From Helicobacteraceae bacterium (GTDB taxonomy: Bacteria; Campylobacterota; Campylobacteria; Campylobacterales; Sulfurimonadaceae), in the NCBI GenBank assembly GCA_027061425.1, contig JALSUN010000166.1:1-26586 (forward strand): a DNA stretch of 26,586 nt. The letters are read 5' to 3'. The position numbers were made by a program, and so were the translations under genes. Shown piece after piece: positions 14,630-22,388 of the stretch; the first letter of the stretch is position 1; each line of letters starts with the position of its first letter. Below the pieces are notes generated by a model, which was given only the letters and a program-made list of their open reading frames with translations, did no database searches and was not told where the DNA came from.

Positions 14630-15124
14630 ATTACTTTTTGTTGCTTTAAAGTCTAAGATGAGCGGTGTGATGTCTCTTCCTTGCAGTTTTAGCTTTGGTG
14701 GTCCTTTGACATAAGGGTAACTCACATAATAGTATTTGGACCATTTGGTGTGGATAGGCATTAACTCTATAAGAGGATCGTCATTTTCTAAAAGTTTGAC
14801 AATGATGGCGGAGTGATCCATCATAGAGAGGGTGTAGGTGTCTGGAGCCAGTAGAGGTAGATGTTTTTGGAAATAGAGGCGACTGCTGTTTTTAGAAGTG
14901 ACAGAGATGACAAAGTTAGAGGTCTCTTGAGGATATTTTGGATAGATATTGTTAAGATAAATGGCAGAGATAATATACTGAACCTTGCCATTTTTGACAA
15001 CGTTGCGTGATCTATAACTGTCAGAAGCCTTCTCTTGAGTGAGTGATGGTTTATAAGGCGCAACACTGCTACAGCCTAAAAAGAGGATGCTGGCAAGTGC
15101 AGAAGTTAGGAGAAGATGCTTCAA
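14615..15124 (-). CDS. Putative lipoprotein of unknown function
   Basis: A 169-aa protein with a short signal peptide and lipobox (ASILFLGC, Cys 18), so predicted to be lipid-anchored in the envelope. The mature part is mostly beta-prone, with several Tyr-rich stretches (YYVSYPYVKGP) and no cysteines. I recognise no family. The start is TTG at 15124, with GAGG about 7 bases upstream; no in-frame ATG would keep the signal peptide. It is monocistronic and converges with pdxA, overlapping it by 15 bases. It faces mobB divergently; C. jejuni has a lipoprotein gene next to mobB/fbp as well (from memory), suggesting an old neighbour. Confidence 0.72.
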   Translation of the reverse strand: MKHLLLTSALASILFLGCSSVAPYKPSLTQEKASDSYRSRNVVKNGKVQYIISAIYLNNIYPKYPQETSNFVISVTSKNSSRLYFQKHLPLLAPDTYTLSMMDHSAIIVKLLENDDPLIELMPIHTKWSKYYYVSYPYVKGPPKLKLQGRDITPLILDFKATKSNLLLF

Positions 15125-15152
15125 AAAATGGCCTCATAAGTTAAACTGCAAA

Positions 15153-15158
15153 ATTATA
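15153..15158 (-). promoter_or_regulatory. Putative -10 box of the lipoprotein gene
   Basis: TATAAT on the minus strand, about 30 bases before the TTG start codon. It gives a leader of about 22 nt. Confidence 0.5.
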
Positions 15159-15214
15159 ACCAATTACCATAAATAGTATGAGGTCATTTCAACAGATTTT
15201 TACACATCTTTGTC

Positions 15215-15220
15215 TATAAT
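15215..15220 (+). promoter_or_regulatory. Putative -10 box of the mobB-fbp-metG operon
   Basis: TATAAT preceded by a T-rich periodic stretch (15196-15214), the usual Campylobacterota replacement for a -35 box. The predicted start is near 15227, about 27 bases before the mobB ATG. Confidence 0.55.
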
Positions 15221-15253
15221 CACTTAAAATTTCGAGACAGTCATTTCTGTTTT

Positions 15254-15775
15254 ATGAATGGATTATATTTGCGAACACGTAAAGCCGTAGCATTCACTGG
15301 ACCCTCAAACAGTGGTAAAACAACCCTCATCCTGAAAATAGCGCGAAAACTCATACATGAGCATCAGTTAGAAGTGGCCATCATCAAGCATGACCCTAAA
15401 GATAAAGCGCGTTTTGACACACCTGGTAAAGACAGTTACAAGTTCTCAGACACAGGGGCTAAAGTAGTGGTCACCTCACCCAACAAAACAACCTACTTCT
15501 CTAATAAACAACAAGAGTTTGAAGAGATCGTTGAGATGTTTGGTGAGGTTGATTTTGTCTTGGTTGAAGGCCTTAAAAACCTTCCTTTACCGCGTATCAG
15601 CATCTTTCGTAACAAGATAGATGAAGATTATTTTCCTTATATGAATGCCCTTGCCATCGACGAGAGCATCGACTTACAACAGTATGACGCCCTTCCTGAA
15701 GATGTGAGTGTGTTAGACTTAAACAACGAAGATGACGCCATCGCGTGGATCTTTAAAAATGCAAAGGCAGTATAA
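15254..15775 (+). CDS. mobB: Molybdopterin-guanine dinucleotide biosynthesis adaptor MobB
   Basis: A P-loop GTPase that assists MobA in making the guanine dinucleotide form of the molybdenum cofactor. 173 aa. Walker A is GPSNSGKTTL (about 16-25). The MobB signature HDPKDKARFDTPGKDSYKF follows, then DTGAKVV and LVEGLKNLPLPRISIFR, all in the expected order. The ribosome site before ATG 15254 is poor; TTG at 15269 is an alternative that would not lose any motif. Its stop codon directly abuts the fbp ATG (TAAATG), so the two are coupled. It is separated from mogA, which sits in another operon in this window. Confidence 0.92.
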   Translation: MNGLYLRTRKAVAFTGPSNSGKTTLILKIARKLIHEHQLEVAIIKHDPKDKARFDTPGKDSYKFSDTGAKVVVTSPNKTTYFSNKQQEFEEIVEMFGEVDFVLVEGLKNLPLPRISIFRNKIDEDYFPYMNALAIDESIDLQQYDALPEDVSVLDLNNEDDAIAWIFKNAKAV

Positions 15776-16618
15776 ATGAGAGAGATATTAGACGCTATTG
15801 AGCGCTCAGCGATTAGAATTAAAACTGAGATAGACACTAAAGACATCGGCTACTCACAACAGCAAAATGCTACAGGTGACACCCAACTTCAACTTGACAT
15901 TAAATGTGACCTTGTCTGTGAAGAGGAGTTTTCTAAAGCTAAAACAGTAAACACCATCGTAAGTGAAGAACAAGAGCATGAAGTCGTGATGAACCCTCAA
16001 GCACAATACTTTGTAGCCTTTGATCCTCTTGATGGTTCATCGCTCATTGATGTCAACCTCAGTGTCGGTTCTATCTTCGGTATCTATGACGGTTCATTTA
16101 AGGTCGCCAAGTTGGTAGCCGCATGTTACGTTGTTTATGGTCCACGCACAGAACTGGTATTCGCTCACAATGGTGAAGTGAAGTTTTACCTACTGCAAAA
16201 CGGTGAATTTGAGTTTGTTAAGAACATTACGCTCCAAGAAAAAGGGAAGTTGAATGCACCAGGTGGTACCCAACAGAACTGGCCGCCACACCATAAAGCA
16301 ATGGTAGATGGTCTCTTTCAAGAGGGTTATAGACTACGCTACTCTGGTGGTATGGTTCCAGACCTTCATCAGATCTTGCTTAAAGGCGGTGGGCTCTTTT
16401 CATACCCATCTACATCAGATAAACCTGAAGGGAAATTACGTATGCTTTATGAAGCACTTCCTTTTGCTTTTATCTTTCAGACAGCAGGTGGCGATCAGAC
16501 GGATGGTACAAATGACCTACTCACTATGGAAGCGTCACACATTCATGACACCACACCATGTTTCTTTGGTTCCAAATACGAAATAGCACGGGTTAAAGAT
16601 GTCTACGCAAGAGCTTAA
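15776..16618 (+). CDS. fbp: Fructose-1,6-bisphosphatase, class I
   Basis: Hydrolyses fructose-1,6-bisphosphate to fructose-6-phosphate, the committed step of gluconeogenesis. It is needed in an organism that makes sugars from CO2 or organic acids. 280 aa, shorter than the ~330 aa of E. coli FBPase. The metal-binding motifs are clear: the SEEQEHE acidic segment near 62, FDPLDGSSLIDVN near 82 and the C-terminal FAFIFQTAGG then GGDQTDG. The substrate-site SGGMVPDLHQILLKGG is present. The N-terminal allosteric arm appears shortened, as in other Campylobacterota. It starts immediately at the mobB stop and its last 20 bases overlap the next small gene. Confidence 0.95.
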   Translation: MREILDAIERSAIRIKTEIDTKDIGYSQQQNATGDTQLQLDIKCDLVCEEEFSKAKTVNTIVSEEQEHEVVMNPQAQYFVAFDPLDGSSLIDVNLSVGSIFGIYDGSFKVAKLVAACYVVYGPRTELVFAHNGEVKFYLLQNGEFEFVKNITLQEKGKLNAPGGTQQNWPPHHKAMVDGLFQEGYRLRYSGGMVPDLHQILLKGGGLFSYPSTSDKPEGKLRMLYEALPFAFIFQTAGGDQTDGTNDLLTMEASHIHDTTPCFFGSKYEIARVKDVYARA

Positions 16619-16796
16619 GGTTTATGAAGAGCGTTTAGACGCTGCCCTTCTAAATATGCAAGCATGTCAAAAAGAGAAGGCACTTAAAAGTTGTAGTCTG
16701 TGTGAATTTTACATAGGCTGTGAGACAAGACGTGCTTATGTTCAAGCTGTATATGACTCTATGTCTAAAGGTGAAACAGGCGGATTTGAGTTTTAA
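16599..16796 (+). CDS. Conserved small four-cysteine protein
   Basis: A 65-aa acidic protein of unknown function. An N-terminal helix is followed by four cysteines at residues 23, 32, 35 and 41 (C-x8-C-x2-C-x5-C, around SCSLCEFYIGCETRR), then a helix and a Gly-rich tail. The spacing could hold a zinc ion or an iron-sulphur cluster. It overlaps fbp by 20 bases and precedes metG by 48 bases. I recall a hypothetical gene in the same position between fbp and metG in C. jejuni, so it is likely a lineage-wide gene and not a chance ORF. What it does is unknown; nothing in the sequence indicates DNA binding or export. Confidence 0.75.
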   Translation: MSTQELKVYEERLDAALLNMQACQKEKALKSCSLCEFYIGCETRRAYVQAVYDSMSKGETGGFEF

Positions 16797-16844
16797 ACTC
16801 CCCTACGCGTTCATACGCATCTAAATTTATTTAAGAGAGAAACT

Positions 16845-18794
16845 ATGAGTAACTACTATACAACCCCTATCTACTATGTTAACGGCGAAGCACACATCGG
16901 TCATGCATACACTACTTTTATTGCAGATATGCTCTCACGCTACTCACGTCTAAAAGGTGAAGAGACCTACTTCTTGACTGGTACTGATGAACATGGTCAA
17001 AAGATCGAAGAGTCTGCAAAAAAAGCAGGACGCCCTACCCAAGAGTTTGCTGATGGCATCTCAGCCACTTTTAAAGACCTTTGGGATGAGTTTGGTATCT
17101 CTTATGATCAGTTTATCCGTACAACAGATGCAGACCACAAAGTGGGTGTACAACACGCTTTTAAGAAGATGTTTGACAAAGGCGACATCTATAAAGGTGA
17201 ATATGAAGGAAATTACTGTGTCAGTTGTGAGACTTTTTTTCCAGAATCTCAACTTATCGATGGAGAATTTTGTCCTGATTGTGGACGTACTACTAACACT
17301 GTAAAAGAGGAGTCCTACTTCTTTAAACTTTCAGACTACGAGCAGAAACTTTTAGACTACTATGAAGCCAACCCTGACTTTATTTTGCCAAAATCACGTC
17401 GTAATGAGGTCATTAACTTTGTAAAAGGGGGACTTCACGATCTCTCTGTGACCAGAACCTCTTTCTCATGGGGTGTGAAACTTCCTGAGTCTTTAAATGA
17501 TGACAAACATGTCATGTATGTCTGGTTAGACGCCCTACTCAACTATGTGACAGCACTTGGTTACGGTCGTGATGATGCGAAGATGGACTTATGGCCGGCA
17601 CAGATGCACCTGGTAGGTAAAGATATCTTGCGTTTTCATGCGATCTACTGGCCAGCCTTTTTAATGAGTCTTGGCCTGCCACTGCCTAAGCATATTGCAG
17701 CCCACGGTTGGTGGACACGTGATGGTGAAAAGATGTCTAAATCTAAAGGTAATGTGGTCTCTCCTAAAGAGGTTGCAGACGCTTATGGTGTAGAGAACCT
17801 CCGTTACTTTATGATGCGTGAAGTACCTTTTGGTCAAGATGGTGACTTCTCTCAACGTGCTTTCATAGACCGTATTAACTCTGACTTGAGTAACGATCTT
17901 GGTAACCTTCTCAACCGTATCATCGGTATGAGTGGCAAATACAGTGACTTCGTTATAGACTCTGTTGACGTTCAAAAGTATCACAGTGCAGAACTTGAGG
18001 AGATGTATGCCATCTTAGACAATGTCGAGCGCTTTTTAGATGAAGTTCAGACCCACCGCTTTTTAGAAGAGCTGTGGAAGGTCTTTACCATCGGAAATAA
18101 GGCCATAGAAGCGCACGCACCATGGGTAAAGATAAAAGAGGGTAAAAAGGATGAGGCACTGGCAACTGTCGCACTTGTAGCGAATGTCTTGGCAAAAGCC
18201 TCTCTACTTCTACATGCCTTTATGCCAACCACTACCAATACCATCGCTAAAACATTAGGTTTTGAGATCAACACTGAAAACTACAGAGGCCTCTTAAAAG
18301 ATAAAAAATTACTTGAGACCTTTACTATAGAGAAAATTGGGCCACTTTTCCCACGTGTGGAAGAGCCTCTGATGCAAGAAGCGCCTAAGGCGATGATAGA
18401 ACCAGAGGCTAAGGTCGAGAAGAAGCCTAAAGAGCGTAAAAAAAGCACGTCTGATGATGACAACGTGGGTCTTATCACTTTTGACGAATTTTTCAACACA
18501 ACACTTAAGATTGGAACAGTTGTAGAAGCCGTGGAAGTTCCAAAGAGTAAAAAACTTCTTAAGTTACAGGTTGATTTGGGTGAGGATGAACTTCGCCAGA
18601 TCGTTGCAGGTATAAAAGACTACTACAGCGCTGAAGAGCTTGTTAACACACAAGTATGTGTCGTTGCCAACCTGAAACCAGCCAAGCTCATGGGTATTAT
18701 GTCTGCTGGTATGCTTTTAGCAGCCAAGGATGATGATGGTCTCTCTCTTGTACGTCCAGAAAAGCCTCGTAAAGCGGGTTCAACTATTGGCTAA
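16845..18794 (+). CDS. metG: Methionyl-tRNA synthetase
   Basis: Charges tRNA-Met. 649 aa. The class I signature is YYVNGEAHIGHAYT (HIGH at about 18-21). The connecting domain has a knuckle CVSC and CPDC (about 125-145), suggesting one zinc. KMSKSKGNVVS near 295 is the KMSKS loop. WW-type motifs LVGKDILRFHAIYWPAFL and AHGWW are present. After the anticodon-binding helical domain comes a charged linker (KVEKKPKERKKSTSDD, about 530-550). The C-terminal Trbp111-type OB domain (KIGTVVEAVEVPKSKKLLKL, LMGIMSAGMLLAA) gives dimerisation and tRNA affinity. ATG is preceded by AAGAGAG. It is part of the mobB operon; a 48-base gap precedes it. Confidence 0.97.
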   Translation: MSNYYTTPIYYVNGEAHIGHAYTTFIADMLSRYSRLKGEETYFLTGTDEHGQKIEESAKKAGRPTQEFADGISATFKDLWDEFGISYDQFIRTTDADHKVGVQHAFKKMFDKGDIYKGEYEGNYCVSCETFFPESQLIDGEFCPDCGRTTNTVKEESYFFKLSDYEQKLLDYYEANPDFILPKSRRNEVINFVKGGLHDLSVTRTSFSWGVKLPESLNDDKHVMYVWLDALLNYVTALGYGRDDAKMDLWPAQMHLVGKDILRFHAIYWPAFLMSLGLPLPKHIAAHGWWTRDGEKMSKSKGNVVSPKEVADAYGVENLRYFMMREVPFGQDGDFSQRAFIDRINSDLSNDLGNLLNRIIGMSGKYSDFVIDSVDVQKYHSAELEEMYAILDNVERFLDEVQTHRFLEELWKVFTIGNKAIEAHAPWVKIKEGKKDEALATVALVANVLAKASLLLHAFMPTTTNTIAKTLGFEINTENYRGLLKDKKLLETFTIEKIGPLFPRVEEPLMQEAPKAMIEPEAKVEKKPKERKKSTSDDDNVGLITFDEFFNTTLKIGTVVEAVEVPKSKKLLKLQVDLGEDELRQIVAGIKDYYSAEELVNTQVCVVANLKPAKLMGIMSAGMLLAAKDDDGLSLVRPEKPRKAGSTIG

Positions 18795-18815
18795 AGCCCA
18801 AGAAAAGGTGCTTTA

Positions 18816-19820
18816 GTGCGCCTTGAAAACCTTCTTGCACTGACGCAGGGTACCTTACTAAACACCCCTTTTGTGACCCGTTTTGACGGCATCAGTTTTG
18901 ACGCCAAAAAAGTTAAACGAGGCAATCTCTTTATAGCTTTTAACACAAAAGATATCGATGAGGCCATCTTACATGGTGCCTACGGCATTATTTTTGATAA
19001 ACCCACCCAAATTATAGACTCTGAAATTGCATGGATCAAGGTAGATGATGTAGAAAACACGCTGATGCGTCTTTTACGTTTTCATCTTATACAAAAAGAG
19101 TTGGATGTTTATGAATGTGATCAGATCACCATTAAACTTGCGCGACAGGTGATGACGGACAGTAATTTTGTAGTTTTAGGTGAGTCGATTAAAGAAGACT
19201 TTATGACCTTATGGGAGATCGTTCCTAAGGCTAAAGTTCTGTTTTGTCCCAAACATATAGACAGAGATACTTTTGTAAGTTCAAAACATCTGCCTACAAA
19301 CTATAAAGACCATATATCTATAGTAGAACAGACCCTGTTTGAGACCTCATTTATATTTAATGACATCTTTTATGAACGCCAACTGCTCTCTCCATTTTTT
19401 ATCTCATATCTTGAGCGACTGCTTAATTTTTATAAAATGCATGGTATTACCTATCGCCTGCGTACCTTTACACCTATAGATAATTTTGAAGCAGTCTTTA
19501 CTAACAAAAATCTGCAACAAAAAGATTTTGGAGCCAGTAATCATGTACTTATTTTTGAGCCAGATTTTGAATTGATCCCCTCTCAGATCTCTTTTTTGGA
19601 GCGCCAAGCAAAATGGGCTAAAATAATCTACCTTCTTCCTGAAACAAAGGCAAAACCTTTTGAAAATGTAGAGGGTATATTTACTTATAACGCACAGCAA
19701 GATATAATAAGCCTACTAAAAACAACAGCCTATCATTTTGCGCTCATAGCAGAACAAGACAAGTCACTTCTTGAGCATCAAGACCTTGTTCAAAATGATG
19801 TGGCACTGACACTATTTTAA
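18816..19820 (+). CDS. Hypothetical protein with Mur-ligase-like N-terminal domain
   Basis: A 334-aa cytoplasmic protein without membrane segments or signal peptide. The first ~110 residues resemble the UDP-binding N-terminal domain of MurE/MurF: FDGISFDAKKVKRGNLFIAF, a few residues later LHGAYGIIFDKP, then IKVDDVENTLMRL. The middle and C-terminal parts show no GKT/S P-loop, so the ATPase ligase domain of MurE/MurF is missing or so divergent that I cannot see it. The rest (VVLGESIKEDFMTLWEIVPKAKV, then Phe/Tyr-rich segments) is unlike anything I recognise. The GTG start follows AAAAGGTG. It directly follows metG (21 bases) and precedes the antiporter. C. jejuni has a hypothetical gene after metG (from memory). 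Role unknown; a peptidoglycan link is inference only. Confidence 0.8.
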   Translation: MRLENLLALTQGTLLNTPFVTRFDGISFDAKKVKRGNLFIAFNTKDIDEAILHGAYGIIFDKPTQIIDSEIAWIKVDDVENTLMRLLRFHLIQKELDVYECDQITIKLARQVMTDSNFVVLGESIKEDFMTLWEIVPKAKVLFCPKHIDRDTFVSSKHLPTNYKDHISIVEQTLFETSFIFNDIFYERQLLSPFFISYLERLLNFYKMHGITYRLRTFTPIDNFEAVFTNKNLQQKDFGASNHVLIFEPDFELIPSQISFLERQAKWAKIIYLLPETKAKPFENVEGIFTYNAQQDIISLLKTTAYHFALIAEQDKSLLEHQDLVQNDVALTLF

Positions 19821-19831
19821 GGAAAAACACT

Positions 19832-20989
19832 TTGGAACCTCTCCCCATCAGGCGGAACATCTTATCACTTATCATGCACCATCACTCTACAGCATTGGCG
19901 GGTATAGCCTTAGGCTTTATCACTTTTATGTTTCACCATTTTCATAATCCTTATATGGCGACACTCTTTGCAGCACTGAGTATTGCCCTGCTCTCATTAA
20001 CCGTCTCAGAGGTGGCAGAAGTCCTTGCTGAACGCCTTGAAGAGCCTTATGGCAGTTTTGTTTTAACTTTTACAGCTGTTATCGTTGAAATCATTCTTCT
20101 TTTTTTGATTTTGTTAGAAGCCGGTAATAATGAAAATGCTATGGAGACCGTTAAAGGGGGCATCATCTCTGCTGTCATAGTAGATATGAACGTTCTGTTA
20201 GGTCTTGCCGTGTTTATAGGTGGTCTTGCTTTTAAAGAACAAGAACATAACGAAGACACTTCAAGTACCTACACTACCATTCTTTTAGTCGCTTCATCAG
20301 CACTTTTGGTGCCCAGTATTTTGCACTACACCATTGGTGACTCTGAAGCACTTGAGAAGGCGAGTATGTTGATCGCAGGTGTTCTATTTCTCTTTTATAT
20401 CGCAATTTTCATCTTTCAAACCAAGACACACACCCATTTTTTTAAAGCAACTGCACGTTCTAGAATGTTTCGTTTTAAAAAACGTCAAGAGGAAGAAGAG
20501 GAGCTAGAGGTTGAAGAAGAGGACCTCTTTGAACGTATGAGTACACTCTTTAACTTCATCGCTATCTTTGCTCTTATTGCTATTATCGGTTACATCGCGG
20601 AGATCTTTGCCAATGAGGGGATGAAACTTGTAAGTGAGTACCACTTTCCAGTAGGTCTTGCGGGTCTACTTATCGCGATTATTTCTGTTTCTCCTGAAAT
20701 CATCACTGCAATTAAAGCCGCTAAAAACGACCAGATCCAGCGTGTTATCAACATCGCTATGGGCGCTTCAACGGTCTCTATCATGTTAACTGTGCCTATT
20801 TTGTTGGCGATGTCTTACACCACAGATCATCCATTGACACTAGACTTTAACACCTTACAGATCGGTGCACTTATCTTAACCATCATCTTGGCTTGGAAGA
20901 CAACAGATGATGGTGAGACCAACTACTTTGAAGGGACTTCTCACCTTATCTTTTTCACCTGCTACGCCATTGTTTTAGCATTTATGTAA
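19832..20989 (+). CDS. chaA: Ca2+(Na+)/H+ antiporter, ChaA/CAX family
   Basis: A 385-aa inner-membrane cation/proton antiporter of the CaCA superfamily. Two halves of about five TM helices each carry the alpha repeats: SEVAEVLAERLEEPYGSFVLT then TAVIVEIILL in the first half (about 52-85), and GLLIAIISVSPEIITAIKAAKNDQIQRV in the second (about 275-300), with the ion-binding Glu residues. The halves are joined by a hydrophilic loop with an extreme acidic run (QEEEEELEVEEEDLFE, about 220-235), as in other CAX/ChaA proteins. The start is TTG at 19832 with AAGGAA upstream; the first ATG inside would delete part of the N-terminus. It is the last full gene of the mobB operon. Confidence 0.88.
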   Translation: MEPLPIRRNILSLIMHHHSTALAGIALGFITFMFHHFHNPYMATLFAALSIALLSLTVSEVAEVLAERLEEPYGSFVLTFTAVIVEIILLFLILLEAGNNENAMETVKGGIISAVIVDMNVLLGLAVFIGGLAFKEQEHNEDTSSTYTTILLVASSALLVPSILHYTIGDSEALEKASMLIAGVLFLFYIAIFIFQTKTHTHFFKATARSRMFRFKKRQEEEEELEVEEEDLFERMSTLFNFIAIFALIAIIGYIAEIFANEGMKLVSEYHFPVGLAGLLIAIISVSPEIITAIKAAKNDQIQRVINIAMGASTVSIMLTVPILLAMSYTTDHPLTLDFNTLQIGALILTIILAWKTTDDGETNYFEGTSHLIFFTCYAIVLAFM

Positions 20990-21001
20990 AAAGAGTACAT
21001 T

Positions 21002-21155
21002 ATGATCCATAAGATTTTTGAAACACTTCATAAAGAGCTTTCTATTGCCTTCTTAAGACATTGAGCTCGTGATTATGGAGAGTCCTGCAAATAGCTGGGG
21101 CTTTAGAGGTTTGTGTGGCGATGAGATAGAACTTAACTACAACATTAATGTTTAA
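21002..21155 (+). pseudogene. Small gene interrupted by a +1 frameshift
   Basis: ATG at 21002 reads MIHKIFETLHKELSIAFL, then RH and a TGA at 21062-21064. If one base is skipped in TTCTTAAGAC (21050-21059), the reading continues as DIELVIMESPANSWGFRG, then LCGDEIELNYNINV, to TAA at 21153-21155. Together this gives a coherent protein of about 49 residues. The C-terminal part looks like real protein (conserved-looking SPANSWGFRG, acidic end). The stop lies directly before the ribosome site of the next gene. It may be a recent frameshift, a sequencing error in the AA, or translated by frameshifting. The ribosome site before 21002 is weak. No family recognised with confidence. Confidence 0.45.
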
Positions 21156-21164
21156 GGAGTGATG

Positions 21165-22304
21165 ATGAAACGAAGAGAATTTTTAACAACAGCAGCGGCT
21201 ACAACGGCTATAGGCTTACTGTCTGGGTGTAATGACTCTGATCGTCAGGCCATAGACTACTCAAAGCATCCAGATAAAAAGAGTATTGCTGACAAAAATG
21301 TTCATGTCAATTATAACAAAAAAGTAACCATAAACCTTGCCACTTCCTGGCCTGCACACTTTCCCATCATGGGTACTGGTGTGGATGAATTTGCACAAAA
21401 TGTGAAACGTGCCAGTGGTGGTTCTTTAGACATTAAAGTTCACGCCAAAAATACACTCATCCCTGCCCTTGCCGTTTTTGATGCCACCAGCAGTGGTCAG
21501 ATCGATGCTTTTCACTCTGGACCATACTACTGGAAGGGTAAAAACTCCGCTTTTTCACTCTTTAGTGGTATCCCTTTTGGCCTCACTGCTGAAGAGATAA
21601 ACTCATGGATGCTCTATGGTAATGGTTTGAAACTTTGGCGTAAACTTTATGCCAAATACAACCTATATCCACTTTTGGGCGGTAACACCAATATACAGAT
21701 GGGAGGATGGTTTCGTAAGCCCATAAACTCTTTAGAAGATATGAAGGGGCTTAAGATGCGTATCCCTGGTCTTGGTGGAGAGACTTTTGCCAAAATGGGT
21801 GTGAACCCTGTGCTACTGCCAGCAGGTGAGATCTATACCTCTTTAGAGCGCGGTGTTATCGATGCTACAGAGTGGGTTGGACCTGCGTTGGACATGAAAA
21901 TGGGATTTTATAAAGTGGCACCCTATTACTACTCTGGTTGGCATGAACCAGGTTCCATTTTAGAGTTGACCTTTAACCAGCAGCGTTGGAACAAACTTGC
22001 AAGTGAACACCAAGCCATTATCGAGATGGCATCAGCACAGATGAACAGCAACATGACCAGTCAGTTTCATTATGAAAACACACAAACGCTTAGTCTTCTT
22101 AAAGAGAAAGGGATTAAAATTTATAACTTCCCTGATGATGTCAATGCTGCAGGTAAAAAAGCTGTCCAAGAGGTACTTACAGAGTTAGGTGCTAAGAACA
22201 AAGACTTTAAAGAAGTCTCTGACGATATTGCGATCTTTTTGTCAGCAGCAGAGGACTACTCAAAAGCAAGTCTACACCACTTCTTAAATATTAGAGAGTC
22301 TTAG
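21165..22304 (+). CDS. TRAP transporter solute-binding protein, Tat-exported lipoprotein (DctP/TakP-like)
   Basis: A 379-aa periplasmic binding protein. The N-terminus has a twin-arginine motif (KRREFLTTAA) and a lipobox (LLSGC, Cys about 22), so it is probably Tat-exported and lipid-anchored. Mature motifs include LATSWPAHFPIMGTGVDEF, NIQMGGWFRKPINSLEDMKG then LKMRIPG with the carboxylate-binding Arg, and GVIDATEWVGPALDM. These place it with TakP-type proteins that bind alpha-keto or hydroxy acids, or related substrates. The start is ATG 21165 (AAGGAG at 21154-21159, 5-base spacing); GTG 21159 and ATG 21162 are too close to the ribosome site. No DctQ/DctM membrane genes lie nearby, so it must use a permease encoded elsewhere. 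Confidence 0.9.
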   Translation: MKRREFLTTAAATTAIGLLSGCNDSDRQAIDYSKHPDKKSIADKNVHVNYNKKVTINLATSWPAHFPIMGTGVDEFAQNVKRASGGSLDIKVHAKNTLIPALAVFDATSSGQIDAFHSGPYYWKGKNSAFSLFSGIPFGLTAEEINSWMLYGNGLKLWRKLYAKYNLYPLLGGNTNIQMGGWFRKPINSLEDMKGLKMRIPGLGGETFAKMGVNPVLLPAGEIYTSLERGVIDATEWVGPALDMKMGFYKVAPYYYSGWHEPGSILELTFNQQRWNKLASEHQAIIEMASAQMNSNMTSQFHYENTQTLSLLKEKGIKIYNFPDDVNAAGKKAVQEVLTELGAKNKDFKEVSDDIAIFLSAAEDYSKASLHHFLNIRES

Positions 22305-22330
22305 CCTACTTCAAGGCTCTCTTGCTTTTT
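22293..22330 (+). terminator. Possible weak terminator after the TRAP binding protein
   Basis: AGCCT-acttca-AGGCT (22303-22318) is extended outside by AGAG/CTCT with a bulge and followed by TTGCTTTTT. The stem is short and the T-run is interrupted. It starts inside the end of the coding region. It would end the transcript before the CinA-like gene. Confidence 0.3.
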
Positions 22331-22388
22331 CAACACTAATCCTAGAACCGATTTATGGTGATAGGTATTTTTAATATTAAGGGCTTTC

